This document shows positions 17,696-26,692 of a stretch of DNA of 64,000 nucleotides, piece after piece. The stretch spans positions 186,001 through 250,000 of the forward strand of contig DDVX01000017.1 of the NCBI GenBank assembly GCA_002345575.1, written 5' to 3'. The DNA is from Stutzerimonas stutzeri (lineage in GTDB: Bacteria; Pseudomonadota; Gammaproteobacteria; Pseudomonadales; Pseudomonadaceae). The translations under genes were made by a program, and so were the position numbers. Numbering within the stretch: position 1 is the first letter of the stretch; each line of letters begins with the position of its first letter. The notes beneath the pieces were generated by a model, which ran no database searches, had not been told where the DNA came from, and saw only the letters and a list, made by a program, of their open reading frames with translations.

Positions 17696-18114
17696 ATATC
17701 GGCGAAGCGGCAAAGCACACCGGCCTGTCAGCGAAAATGATCCGCTACTACGAGTCCATCGGGCTGATCTCCCCCAGCGACCGTAGCGCCAACGGCTATC
17801 GTTACTTCAACGCGCAAGACCTGCACCGCCTCGCCTTTATCCGACGCTCGCGCGATCTGGGCTTTTCTCTGGGGGAGATCGGCAAGCTACTGGCACTCTG
17901 GCAAGACAACCAGCGCGCCAGCGCCGATGTGAAAAGGCTGGCTGGCGCCCACATCGCAGACCTTAACCGCAAGATTGAGGAACTGGTGGGCCTGCGCGAC
18001 ACCCTGCAGGAGATGGCCAACGCTTGCCACGGCGACGAACGCCCAGATTGCCCCATTCTCAGGGACCTGGCGTTTGGGTGTCCGGGCTCTCCCGAGGCCG
18101 ACAAAGGCACTTGA
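17692..18114 (+). CDS. cueR: Copper-responsive MerR-family regulator
   Basis: 140 residues. A winged helix-turn-helix at the N-terminus (MNIGEAAKHTGLSAKMIRYYE) is followed by a coiled-coil dimerisation helix. The metal loop has two cysteines in the CHGDERPDCPI segment (about residues 112 and 120), the spacing expected of CueR. It overlaps copA by four bases, giving a copA-cueR operon. It should activate both the copA and copZ promoters at 15178-15267. Confidence 0.92.
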   Translation: MNIGEAAKHTGLSAKMIRYYESIGLISPSDRSANGYRYFNAQDLHRLAFIRRSRDLGFSLGEIGKLLALWQDNQRASADVKRLAGAHIADLNRKIEELVGLRDTLQEMANACHGDERPDCPILRDLAFGCPGSPEADKGT

Positions 18115-18165
18115 GCTCACGCAGCTTGTGACCTGGTCGCCATTCAAGAGCGTCTCAGGACCTCA

Positions 18166-18184
18166 AACAGCCCGTCGGGTTGTT
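18166..18184 (+). terminator. Weak hairpin after cueR
   Basis: AACAGCCCG and CGGGTTGTT can pair with a G-T wobble around a very small loop, 51 bp after the cueR stop. There is no clear T-run. This is a tentative terminator for the copA-cueR operon. Confidence 0.3.
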
Positions 18185-18285
18185 GGCGTCATAGAGTTGT
18201 CACACTCCGGTATCACGCTATTGCAGCAGCGGTACTAGTGAAAAGGCATGTCGCCGCCCTCAGACCGCATTGAATTGAGTACTGC

Positions 18286-20190
18286 ATGAACAACTGGTTT
18301 GCCAACATTGGGGTCAGCCGAAAGCTTTCGATAGGCTTCGGCGCCGTTCTGGTCCTTACCTTTATCGTCGCGTGGACAGGCTGGAGCAGCCTGTCCAGCC
18401 TGATCCAGCGCAGCGGCTCGCTGACGGAAATTTCCCAACTCAACAACGCCCTCAACGATCTGCGCATTGCTCGCCTGCAGTTCATTCTCGCTGAAGGTGA
18501 TAGCGCCTCCACCCAGCGCGTGGAGAAGTTCCTGGCCGACTACCGTTCTGCTCATCAAGAGTTGATCAGGCACTTCGATAATCCCGCCGACCAGGCGCTG
18601 CTCAAGGAGCAGGCCGGTCACAACGGAGGGTTCGAGCAGGGGCTGAACATGATGCGCGATGCCTATACACAGGCCAATGCTGCCAACCAGTCCATCGAAC
18701 AGAGTGCCCGCCTCCTCGCCGATCTGGACGCCCTGCTCCACACGCAGGCCATTCAGCTCGGCGCAGACAATTTCGAGCATTACCGCGCCATTACCGAAGT
18801 CCGGGAAGCCATCAAGCACTCGCGTTATCTGCTGCGCGTCTACATGGGCGTGAAAACCGAGCAAAACGCCCAGGCCGTCTACCCGCAATTGGATCTGGCC
18901 GTAGCGGCCCTGGAGCGCCACAGCAACTTGCTCGACGCCAACGATGTCGCACGAACCCGCGAGGCCCTCGACCGTTACCGTGCGGGCATCGAGGCCCTGC
19001 AAAAGGCCACCCTGGCAACCGCGCAGGCTCGCCAGCATATGATCGACCACCAGACCCACATCGTACGTATCAGCAACGTTCTGTATCAGCAGCAACAGGA
19101 GCGCATGAACAGCGAGAGCGACGGTGCCCGCATTAGCCTGGCCATCAGCTCTGCCCTGGCACTATTGCTGGGTGTCGCTGCGGCCTGGCTGATCACCCGT
19201 CAGATCACCCTGCCGCTGCAGGCAACGCTATCGGATGTCGAGCGCATCGCCTCGGGTGACCTCACTGCCACCAGAGCCGTTTCCCGCCGCGACGAGATGG
19301 GCACGCTGCAGCGCGGCATCCAGAACATGGGCGAGACACTGCGTGAACTCATCGGTGGCATTCGCGACGGCGTCAGCCAGATCAGCAGTGCCGCCGAAGA
19401 GCTCTCAGCAGTCACTACCCAGACCAGCGCCGGAGCCAATATCCAGAGAGAGGAAACCGATCAGGTTGCCACCGCCATGCACGAGATGTCGGCGACCGTC
19501 CATGAAGTCGCCCGCAACGCCGAGCAGGCAGCACTGGCCGCCACCGAGGCGGATACCCAGGCCCGAGACGGCAACCGGCTCGCCACTGAAGTAGTGACCC
19601 AAATAGAGCGCATGGCTAGTGAAGTCATTCGCTCATCCGAAGCAATGACCGCGCTGCAAAGCGACAGCGACAAGATCGGCAGTGTGATGGGCGTGATCCG
19701 CTCCGTGGCCGAGCAAACCAACCTGCTGGCACTCAATGCTGCTATCGAAGCAGCGCGCGCAGGCGAGGCCGGCCGTGGCTTTGCAGTAGTGGCCGACGAA
19801 GTACGCGGCCTGGCACAACGCACGCAGCAGTCCACCGAGGAGATCGAGCAGCTGGTCAGCGCCTTGCACAACGGCACCCAGCAGGTTGCGAGCATCATGC
19901 AGAGCAGCCGCGAACTCACCGAGAGCAGTGTCAAGCTGACCCGTCAGACCGGCAGTTCCCTGGCCGATATCACTGTCACGGTGTCCAACATCCAGGCGAT
20001 GAACCAACAGATCGCCACGGCCGCAGAGGAACAGAGCGCTGTTGCCGAGGAAATCAGCCGCAGCGTAGTGCATGTACGCGACGTGTCGGAGCAGACAGCC
20101 TCAGCCAGCGAGCAGACAGCCGCAGCGACCCACGAGCTTGCACGCCTGGGCAGCCAGCTGCAGGGCATGGTCAGCCGCTTCCGAATCTGA
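18286..20190 (+). CDS. Methyl-accepting chemotaxis protein, HBM-type sensor
   Basis: A 634-residue chemoreceptor. Membrane helices lie near 13-33 and 282-304 and enclose a periplasmic sensor of about 247 residues. It is all-helical with no PAS-like features, the size of helical bimodular (HBM) domains as in McpS and TlpQ. HAMP follows at about 305-357, then the cytoplasmic signalling hairpin with the invariant EQTNLLALNAAIEAARAGE tip. There is no C-terminal CheR/CheB-tethering pentapeptide (it ends SRFRI). The ligand is unknown; HBM receptors can bind organic acids or amines. It lies between cueR and a ferritin gene. Confidence 0.88.
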   Translation: MNNWFANIGVSRKLSIGFGAVLVLTFIVAWTGWSSLSSLIQRSGSLTEISQLNNALNDLRIARLQFILAEGDSASTQRVEKFLADYRSAHQELIRHFDNPADQALLKEQAGHNGGFEQGLNMMRDAYTQANAANQSIEQSARLLADLDALLHTQAIQLGADNFEHYRAITEVREAIKHSRYLLRVYMGVKTEQNAQAVYPQLDLAVAALERHSNLLDANDVARTREALDRYRAGIEALQKATLATAQARQHMIDHQTHIVRISNVLYQQQQERMNSESDGARISLAISSALALLLGVAAAWLITRQITLPLQATLSDVERIASGDLTATRAVSRRDEMGTLQRGIQNMGETLRELIGGIRDGVSQISSAAEELSAVTTQTSAGANIQREETDQVATAMHEMSATVHEVARNAEQAALAATEADTQARDGNRLATEVVTQIERMASEVIRSSEAMTALQSDSDKIGSVMGVIRSVAEQTNLLALNAAIEAARAGEAGRGFAVVADEVRGLAQRTQQSTEEIEQLVSALHNGTQQVASIMQSSRELTESSVKLTRQTGSSLADITVTVSNIQAMNQQIATAAEEQSAVAEEISRSVVHVRDVSEQTASASEQTAAATHELARLGSQLQGMVSRFRI

Positions 20191-20206
20191 TCAGTAAGCG
20201 AAAACG

Positions 20207-20234
20207 ACGAGGCCAGGCAATTGCCTGGCCTCGT
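20207..20234. terminator. Bidirectional hairpin between the chemoreceptor and ferritin genes
   Basis: A perfect 28-bp palindrome (14-bp arms ACGAGGCCAGGCAA / TTGCCTGGCCTCGT) sits between two convergent stop codons. An A-run precedes it on the plus strand, giving a short U-run on the minus strand. It probably ends transcription from both sides. Confidence 0.7.
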
Positions 20235-20250
20235 GCGTTACGAAGGAAAC

Positions 20251-20718
20251 TCAGCTCGCCTGTGATTGCAGGTAATTCTGCAGACCGATGCGATCGATCA
20301 GTCCCAGCTGCTGTTCCAGCCAGTAGGCATGATCTTCCTCGGTGTCGTGCAGTTGCAGCGCGAGGATGTCGCGGGTCACATAGTCGCCATGCTGCTCGGC
20401 CAGAGCGATGCCTTTGACCAGCGCCTCGCGCACCTTGTACTCCAGCGCCAGGTCGGCCCGCAGCATATCCGGCACGCTGCTACCGATGTTGAGCGCGTCG
20501 GGCGTCATATCCGGCGCGCCTTCGAGAAACAGGATACGTTGCAGCAGCGCGTCGGCGTGTTCGGTTTCCTCTTCCATCTCGTGATTGATGCGCTCGTAGA
20601 GCTTGCTGAAGCCCCAGTCGGCATACATGCGCGAATGCAGGAAATACTGATCCCGCGCGGCGAGCTCACCACGCAGCAGCTCCTTCAGATACTCGATGAT
20701 CTGTGGCTGACCTTGCAT
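20251..20718 (-). CDS. ftnA: Ferritin-like iron-storage protein (FtnA/BfrA type)
   Basis: 155 residues of the bacterioferritin family. The ferroxidase residues are visible: Glu18 in RGELAARDQYF, Glu51 and His54 in EMEEETEHAD, and the later DTEEDHAYW with Glu and His. The position that in haem-binding bacterioferritin is Met52 is Thr here, as I recall for the P. aeruginosa protein formerly called BfrA and now FtnA. This protein therefore probably does not bind bridging haem. It is convergent with the chemoreceptor gene. Confidence 0.87.
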   Translation of the reverse strand: MQGQPQIIEYLKELLRGELAARDQYFLHSRMYADWGFSKLYERINHEMEEETEHADALLQRILFLEGAPDMTPDALNIGSSVPDMLRADLALEYKVREALVKGIALAEQHGDYVTRDILALQLHDTEEDHAYWLEQQLGLIDRIGLQNYLQSQAS

Positions 20719-20821
20719 TACTGTTCTCCCTGCACAAAAAGTAATAGCGGGAATGATACGCCCTATTCACCTCGCCCGCTCAGGCGGGCCGGGCGCCCTC
20801 CTGGCAGGACGGCGATGTTCA

Positions 20822-21709
20822 TTAACGCATCCACGGTGGCGTCGGGGGCTCGTCGGAAGGCTCGTCAGAGGCATTGCGTATTGCCTCCCGGCGCTCCTGC
20901 TCGGCCAGGGTCGCCTTGATCTCGCGCATGACCGCATCCAGATCGGCAGCATCTTCCGGCTCGGCGAACTCCCCGGTCAGCTCGGCTTCCGGCGTTAGCT
21001 TGCCCTCTTCATAAAGCGACCACATTTCCTTGGCATAGCGGGTAAACCTAAGCTCAGGTGCGAACCGACCGAAATAAGCCGACATGTTGCCGACATCACG
21101 TTCAAGCATCTCCAGCGCATGGTTGTTGCCAGCCGCATCCACCGCCTGCGGCAGGTCAATGATCACCGGGCCATACTCGTCGAGCAGCACGTTGAACTCG
21201 GACAGATCGCCATGCACCAGACCAGCGCAGAGCATCTTCACCACTTCGCCAATCATGAAGGCATGAAACTCTCGGGCGTCGTCGGGGTGTAGCTCCACAT
21301 CGTTGAGCCGCGGTGCAGCATCGCCGTCCTCACCCGCGATCATCTCCATCAGCAGCACACCATCGAGGAAGTCATAAGGCTTGGGCACGCGCACACCCGC
21401 TTCGGCCAGACGAAACAGGGCCGCGACTTCAGCGTTCTGCCAGTTTTCTTCCTTTTCCTTGCGCCCGTGCTTGGAGCCCTTGGCCATTGCACGGGCATCC
21501 CGGCTGCTGCGAACCTTACGTCCCTCCTGATACTTTACCGCCTGTCGAAAGCTGCGATTGTTGGCCTCCTTGTAGACCTTGGCACAACGCAACTCATCAC
21601 CGCAGCGCACCACATAAACTGCTGCCTCTTTACCACTCATCAGCGGGCGCAGCACTTCATCGATCAGCCCATCCTCGACCAGCGGCTCGAGTCGTTTTGG
21701 CGTTTTCAT
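20822..21709 (-). CDS. RIO-type serine protein kinase
   Basis: 295 residues with an RIO1 kinase core. ATP-binding elements are KEAAVYVV and the catalytic Lys in LRCAKVYKE. The catalytic loop is HGDLSEFNVLL, and the metal-binding Asp is in VIIDLPQAVD. The C-terminal 60 residues are acidic and Pro-rich, ending TPPWMR. RIO kinases in archaea and eukaryotes act in small-subunit ribosome maturation; in bacteria the target is not established. It resembles P. aeruginosa PA4780 as I remember it. Confidence 0.85.
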   Translation of the reverse strand: MKTPKRLEPLVEDGLIDEVLRPLMSGKEAAVYVVRCGDELRCAKVYKEANNRSFRQAVKYQEGRKVRSSRDARAMAKGSKHGRKEKEENWQNAEVAALFRLAEAGVRVPKPYDFLDGVLLMEMIAGEDGDAAPRLNDVELHPDDAREFHAFMIGEVVKMLCAGLVHGDLSEFNVLLDEYGPVIIDLPQAVDAAGNNHALEMLERDVGNMSAYFGRFAPELRFTRYAKEMWSLYEEGKLTPEAELTGEFAEPEDAADLDAVMREIKATLAEQERREAIRNASDEPSDEPPTPPWMR

Positions 21710-21864
21710 CAGCGATCTACAGACCCTTCTCGGCTACACAAGCCTGCAGATTACGGTAATCACCAGCGAGCTTCCATGCTCACCCGCAAGTTTGCCGCAC
21801 AAGGCGTATTGGCACGGGCGCACACAGGGCGGACAATTGAGGCAATCACTTGTGGAGGTCTGCC

Positions 21865-22422
21865 ATGTTCGCCACTGATTGTGCACATCCAACCGCCGTA
21901 CGGCCGCGCAAGGGCACGCCAGAACAGCTGCGCTACGCAATCATTCCCTGTCCACTGGGCTTACTGCTGATGGCCGCCAGCGAACGCGGACTCTGCGCGC
22001 TACTGTTCGCCGACGACGAGCAATCGCTGATCGATGAGCTGAAAGCGCGCTTTCCGGCTGGCGAACTGCAGCGCGACCAGGCAGGCCTGAAGGACTGGCT
22101 GGACGCCGTACTGACGCAGCTGCAAGACCCTTCCCGCCGTGCCGATCTACCTCTGGACCTGCGTGGCAGCACTTTTCAGCTGAGCGTCTGGCAGGCCCTG
22201 CAAACCATTGCTCCCGGCCGGACCATGCGCTACGGCGAGCTGGCGACGACCTTGGGCAGTCATGCCCGGGCTGTGGCCCGCGCCTGTGCGAGCAATCCGA
22301 TCGGTTTGCTGGTGCCCTGTCACCGGGTAGTGGGCGCAGATCAGGCGGTGACCGGTTATCGCTGGGGCGTCGAGCGCAAGGCCGCATTACTCGCCGCTGA
22401 ACGCAGAAATGCGGGAGCCTGA
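21865..22422 (+). CDS. ogt: Methylated-DNA--protein-cysteine methyltransferase
   Basis: A 185-residue suicide DNA-repair protein that moves an alkyl group from O6-alkylguanine to its own cysteine. The active site is LLVPCHRVVG with Cys152. The helix-turn-helix DNA-binding part is FQLSVWQALQTIAPGRTMRYGELA. The start at 21865 has TGGAGG eight bases upstream; an in-frame ATG at 21850 lies on top of that site. No Ada AraC-type domain is present, so it is an Ogt-like stand-alone enzyme. Confidence 0.9.
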   Translation: MFATDCAHPTAVRPRKGTPEQLRYAIIPCPLGLLLMAASERGLCALLFADDEQSLIDELKARFPAGELQRDQAGLKDWLDAVLTQLQDPSRRADLPLDLRGSTFQLSVWQALQTIAPGRTMRYGELATTLGSHARAVARACASNPIGLLVPCHRVVGADQAVTGYRWGVERKAALLAAERRNAGA

Positions 22423-22473
22423 GGCAGGCTGGCAGCTCGACACGCCGTCCCGCCCTGTTCATGAGAGTTTGCC

Positions 22474-23259
22474 GTGCAACACTTACAACTGATCGACACC
22501 CATACCCACCTCGACTTCGAGGATTTCGATGACGACCGCGACGCCGTACTGGCCCGCTGTACGGCCGCGGGTGTGGAGCGCATCGTGGTGCTTGGTGTAC
22601 ATCGGGCCAACTGGGATCGCATTTGGCAACTGGCTCAGGACAAACCGGCAATCCATGCCGCACTGGGCCTGCATCCGGTATTCCTGCGCGAGCACCGAAA
22701 CGAGCATCTCGACCAGCTGAAAGACTGGCTGCTGCGTTTGCGCGGAGAGGAAAAACTCTGCGCCATTGGCGAGATCGGTCTGGACTACTACATCGATGAG
22801 CCCGACAAGGAACGCCAACAGGACGTGCTTGAGGCCCAGCTGGAGCTGGCCGATGAATTCGGGCTACCGGTCCTGCTGCATGTGCGACGTGCCCATGCGC
22901 CGATGATCGCCACGCTGAAGCGCCACAAGCTCAAACGCGCCGGGATCGTTCACGCCTTCAGCGGCAGCCGCGAAGAAGCCCGCGAGTACATCAAGCTCGG
23001 TTATAAACTCGGCCTCGGCGGCGCCGGCACTTGGCCCCAGGCGCACCGCATGCACCGCGTTCTGCAACAGCTACCGCTGGACAGCATCGTGCTGGAAACC
23101 GACGCCCCGGACATCACGCCCCATAGCCATGCGGGCCAGCGCAACAGTCCTGAATTCCTTCCTGACATATGCAGCGAATTGGCGAAGATCCGCGGCATCA
23201 GCCCCGAAGAACTGGCCTCTATCAGCTATCGCAACAGCTGCGAGCTGTTTGGCTGGTAG
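22474..23259 (+). CDS. TatD-family metal-dependent DNase (YjjV-like)
   Basis: 261 residues with a TIM-barrel amidohydrolase fold. Metal ligands are visible in DTHTHLD at the start, GEIGLDYY in the middle, LHVRRAH, HAFSG and the late ETDAPD. The family has 3'-5' exonuclease or endonuclease activity. The start codon is GTG at 22474 (MQHLQLIDTHTHL). It ends next to a dispersed repeat. Confidence 0.88.
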   Translation: MQHLQLIDTHTHLDFEDFDDDRDAVLARCTAAGVERIVVLGVHRANWDRIWQLAQDKPAIHAALGLHPVFLREHRNEHLDQLKDWLLRLRGEEKLCAIGEIGLDYYIDEPDKERQQDVLEAQLELADEFGLPVLLHVRRAHAPMIATLKRHKLKRAGIVHAFSGSREEAREYIKLGYKLGLGGAGTWPQAHRMHRVLQQLPLDSIVLETDAPDITPHSHAGQRNSPEFLPDICSELAKIRGISPEELASISYRNSCELFGW

Positions 23260-23325
23260 GGCCGAACTATGTTCGGTCTTGGCAAATCGCAGTCGAATGA
23301 ATTCAACCCTACGACCCATCGTCAG

Positions 23326-23567
23326 CCTATTAAAAACGTAGGCGAGGCAGGCAAGACAAGGCAAAAACAGGCGAGAAACGTAGCGCAGCGAAGTAACTGC
23401 CGTAGGCTGGCCCGCAGGGTGAGCGCAGCGAATCACGCGGAGTTTAGTGGCCTAAATGAGCAGTACTCACTTCGTTCGCCCTTCGGGCCGCGCTAAAGCG
23501 CGTTAGCCGCAAGCGGCTTTCCGAGCCGTTTTTTACGCAGTATTGCCAACGCAGGTAGTTTTCAAAC
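23326..23567 (-). repeat. Dispersed repeat family A, copy 1 (long form)
   Basis: About 240 bp sharing long blocks with the copies at 30644 and 33635: GTAGGCGAGGCAGGCAAGAC near the left end, GGCTGGCCCGCAGGGTGAGC in the middle, and ACGCAG..TGCCAACGCAGGTAG at the right end. The outer ends are degenerate inverted repeats (TTAAAAACGTAGG / TAGTTTTCAAAC). A central module has three consecutive small hairpins (23478-23488, 23490-23501, 23506-23517) that copy 2 lacks. The right end overlaps the stop codon of the downstream chemoreceptor gene. Short open frames inside it are not genes. Confidence 0.8.
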
Positions 23568-25592
23568 CTTGAACGCTGCAATCAAACGCTGCAAGCGCCC
23601 CACCAACTCGCTCAGTTCACGACTGGCCTGCTCGGTCTGCCCGGCGCCTTCGGCAGTACGCCGCCCAGCCTCGTTGATCGCGACGATGTTACGGTCGATA
23701 TCGTGGGCCACTGCCGTCTGTTGCTCGGCAGCGGCAGCGATCTGCTGGTTCTGATCGACGATCACACCCACTGCGCCAAGAATATTCTCCAGCGCCTGAC
23801 GGACCTGCGCCGACTGCTTGACCGTTCCCTCAGCCATGACATGGCTGGCGCCCATGATCTTCACCGCAGCGCCAACGCCGCCCTGCAGGCCGGCGATTAT
23901 CTGCTCGATTTCCTCGGTGGACTGCTGGGTACGCCGCGCCAGATTGCGCACCTCATCAGCGACCACGGCAAATCCGCGACCCTGCTCGCCGGCGCGCGCA
24001 GCCTCGATGGCGGCATTGAGTGCCAGCAGATTGGTCTGCTCGGCGACCCCCTTGATCACATCCAGCACCTGGCTGATGGTCTTGCTGTCGCCGGCCAGCC
24101 GATTGATCACCTCCACCGACTGCTCGATTTCAGCGGCCAGGCGCTCGATCCCCTGTACCTGGGCCTCGACCAGGCCGCGACCGCCGAGGGTTTGCTGGTT
24201 GACGTCGTGGGCACTGTCCACGGCCGAGGCGGCGCTACCGGCCACTGTCTGGGCGGTAGCTGACATTTCGTTCATCGCAGTGGCAACCTGCTCGATCTGG
24301 CTACGCTGGCCAGAGACCGTCTGATTGCTTTCACCGGAAACCCGCTCAACCTGCGTGGCCTGGCGCTCGACCTCGGTGACCGTCTGGCCAACCCGCTCGA
24401 TCAACTCGCGAATTCTCGCCACCGTCTGGTTGAACACCTGTCCCAGCTCGCCCAGTTCATCACTGCTGCGCACCTCGCAGCGCACCGTCATATCGCCGGT
24501 GGCCACGCGCTCCATGATCGCGCCAAGGCTGCGCAGCGATGCTCGGGTGGAGATATAGAAAGCGCTGTAGAGGTAGACCACAAGTACGAACACCAGCGCC
24601 ACTGCCACCAGCAGACCGATCATCAACAGGCGCTTCTGCTCCAGACGCACGCCCAGCTCGGCGTCGAGAAAACTCAGGATGGCATCGTTGAGCGCATAAG
24701 TTTTCGCCATCTCAGCGCTGACCAGGTCATAGAAACCGTCCCAAGGCTGATCCAGCGTCTCGGCCATGATCACCTGATCCTGGAAGATGTCGCTGCTGAT
24801 CTGCAGCGACTCGCGGCTCTCCTGGGCAAAGCTGTCCAGGTGCCGCAATGCAGCGGCGCTGCCGGCGAGAACGTCCTGCAACTGGGCCGCGTACTGGCCT
24901 TGCTGCTTCTCCAGTTCAAGAACCAGCGCATCCAGCTTGTTGCTGGCGTCGGAATTAAGATAACCCTGACCAAAGGTATAGGCACCAACGGCCCGTCCAT
25001 CGCCAAGAGTGCCGGTGATGGATGGCGTCACGGAGGTCAGCAGCTCCGACAGCATGCGCACGTCGCGCTGACTGTCCTGACTGAGCCCTGACTGGCTAGC
25101 AATCAGCTTGATCATCACCTGCACCTCGCCCAACAGGGCACGTGCCATGGCTGCCCTGGCCTGCAGCGACTGCTGCGCCTGGGCGTCACGCAAGGCTACA
25201 GCGAGGCTGTCACGGCGCCTGTTGAACTCCTCAACCTGCTCGGCATCATCACTGACCAGCACCAGGCTCTGCATGCGCGCCGACAGCTCACGCTCGGCGT
25301 TCGCCAGCCGGGCCAGCAACGCCTGCTCGCCGTTGGTCTGGCCGATGACGCCTTCGATCTCGACCAGGTCCTTCCAGTCTTCCAGCTCCCGGCGCAGCTG
25401 CAAGGCACTGCTCAAGAGCTCCAAGCTCTGCAGCTCATGGCGGGTGCCTACGAACTCTTGGTACGAGTCGCGTACCAGATAGAAGTTGGTCAGCAGCATG
25501 GGGACAAAGAAAAGCACACTGATCAGGCTGAATTTCATGGCGAAACTCAGGCGATTCATCAATGCGATGGCGGGGCCCATCAGGCTGTACAT
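23562..25592 (-). CDS. Methyl-accepting chemotaxis protein (PA4520-like)
   Basis: 676 residues. Membrane helices near 19-39 and 322-346 flank a ~280-residue helical periplasmic sensor. I cannot name that domain securely; an NIT-like fold is one possibility. HAMP is at about 347-400, and the signalling tip EQTNLLALNAAIEAARAGE is intact. It ends AAFKV with no tethering pentapeptide. The order chemoreceptor-ampE-ampD matches PA4520-PA4521-PA4522 of P. aeruginosa as I remember it. The stop codon lies inside the end of repeat copy 1. Confidence 0.88.
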   Translation of the reverse strand: MYSLMGPAIALMNRLSFAMKFSLISVLFFVPMLLTNFYLVRDSYQEFVGTRHELQSLELLSSALQLRRELEDWKDLVEIEGVIGQTNGEQALLARLANAERELSARMQSLVLVSDDAEQVEEFNRRRDSLAVALRDAQAQQSLQARAAMARALLGEVQVMIKLIASQSGLSQDSQRDVRMLSELLTSVTPSITGTLGDGRAVGAYTFGQGYLNSDASNKLDALVLELEKQQGQYAAQLQDVLAGSAAALRHLDSFAQESRESLQISSDIFQDQVIMAETLDQPWDGFYDLVSAEMAKTYALNDAILSFLDAELGVRLEQKRLLMIGLLVAVALVFVLVVYLYSAFYISTRASLRSLGAIMERVATGDMTVRCEVRSSDELGELGQVFNQTVARIRELIERVGQTVTEVERQATQVERVSGESNQTVSGQRSQIEQVATAMNEMSATAQTVAGSAASAVDSAHDVNQQTLGGRGLVEAQVQGIERLAAEIEQSVEVINRLAGDSKTISQVLDVIKGVAEQTNLLALNAAIEAARAGEQGRGFAVVADEVRNLARRTQQSTEEIEQIIAGLQGGVGAAVKIMGASHVMAEGTVKQSAQVRQALENILGAVGVIVDQNQQIAAAAEQQTAVAHDIDRNIVAINEAGRRTAEGAGQTEQASRELSELVGRLQRLIAAFKV

Positions 25593-25828
25593 GAGACGTC
25601 TCCCAACTTTTTTGTTGTTGTGCTTGCAGCCTTCAAGGGCTGCAGCAGGGCTCGTCAGAGGAGTAGCAGCAATTTATACGGGAGAACCATGGGCGGCTTT
25701 GTAAATTAACGTAGTGGCAAAGCGCCCAAATAACCGCCATAAGCGACAAGTCTGCCGATTGGCTCAGTCGCAGGCGTGATCCGATGATCCGAGGCGTTAC
25801 CCAGAGGTGAGCGCGACTTACCCCATAG

Positions 25829-26665
25829 CTACCCGAATATGGTCCAGAGCGCGATCAGCGCATACCAAAACATTCGTGTACGCGTCAGTAGGGCCGCAAG
25901 GTCGTCGAGGCGGGCGAGCCCCGCTTCACCCTCCACCGTTTCGCTCAAATCAGCAGCAGCCGGGCCGACGCTGCTTAACAGCTGCCGGGCCGGAATTTCC
26001 CAGTTCAGCAACTCCTGTAGCAAGGAGCGATTTACGGCGACGAAATTGCCGACCAGGCCGAAGCTGAGCAGCAGCACCCGCACTGCCGGCCAGTCGAAAG
26101 CGTGCAGAAGCTGGCCGGCCCGCTCGCGCACGGCATCCGTACGTGCATGCTCTAGGCTCAGTACCAGCAGTCGATAGGCCAGCGCCGCCATCGGCCCCAG
26201 CAACAGGTACCAGAAAATCACGGCAAAAAAACCTTGATACCTGCACCAAAGCAGTCGCGCCTCCACAGCCCGCAGCAAGCCTGGGGCATCTATCGCCGTC
26301 AGATTGAGGTCACGCTCGGCAACCAGCACCGCGGCTTCCTGGTCGCCACGCCTCCAGGCGTCCCGGAAGGGGCCAAGATCGCGCTTGGCATGGCCGCGCC
26401 CGAGGCTGTAGAGCAGCACCAACAGATGCAGCGGCAGACTGAGCCAGCCATAGGCCAGCGGCTCCAGCGCCATCAACAGCAGCCCGAGCAACAACACCGG
26501 TAACAAAACCACCAGCAACAGACTCAGCCAAGGCATCCGCGCCAGCCTGGAACTGCCCTCGACACGCCGCAACAGGCGCAACCAGGGCTCATCCTGCTGT
26601 ACATCCTGTCGCCAGTCGGTGAGCTTTTCGATCAGCAACACCAGCAATAGAACGAGAAAAATCAT
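25829..26665 (-). CDS. ampE: AmpE inner-membrane protein
   Basis: 278 residues with hydrophobic segments at the N-terminus (IFLVLLLVLLIEKLTDW), near 46-90, 140-165, 205-220 and the C-terminus (FWYALIALWTIFG). The segments VEARLLWCRYQGFFAVIFWYLLLGPMAA are typical of AmpE, a membrane protein encoded with AmpD and linked to beta-lactamase induction. Its molecular role is not well defined. It follows ampD by 27 bases on the same strand. Confidence 0.9.
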   Translation of the reverse strand: MIFLVLLLVLLIEKLTDWRQDVQQDEPWLRLLRRVEGSSRLARMPWLSLLLVVLLPVLLLGLLLMALEPLAYGWLSLPLHLLVLLYSLGRGHAKRDLGPFRDAWRRGDQEAAVLVAERDLNLTAIDAPGLLRAVEARLLWCRYQGFFAVIFWYLLLGPMAALAYRLLVLSLEHARTDAVRERAGQLLHAFDWPAVRVLLLSFGLVGNFVAVNRSLLQELLNWEIPARQLLSSVGPAAADLSETVEGEAGLARLDDLAALLTRTRMFWYALIALWTIFG

Positions 26666-26692
26666 GTATCAGGTCCTTGGACGGGACGAAGT

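Noticed and set aside
23269..23496. Small open frame within repeat copy 1, with a similar one at 30556-30858
   Set aside because: Similarity between the two peptides comes from the shared DNA repeat. Neither has a convincing ribosome-binding site and the frame is broken in copy 3.
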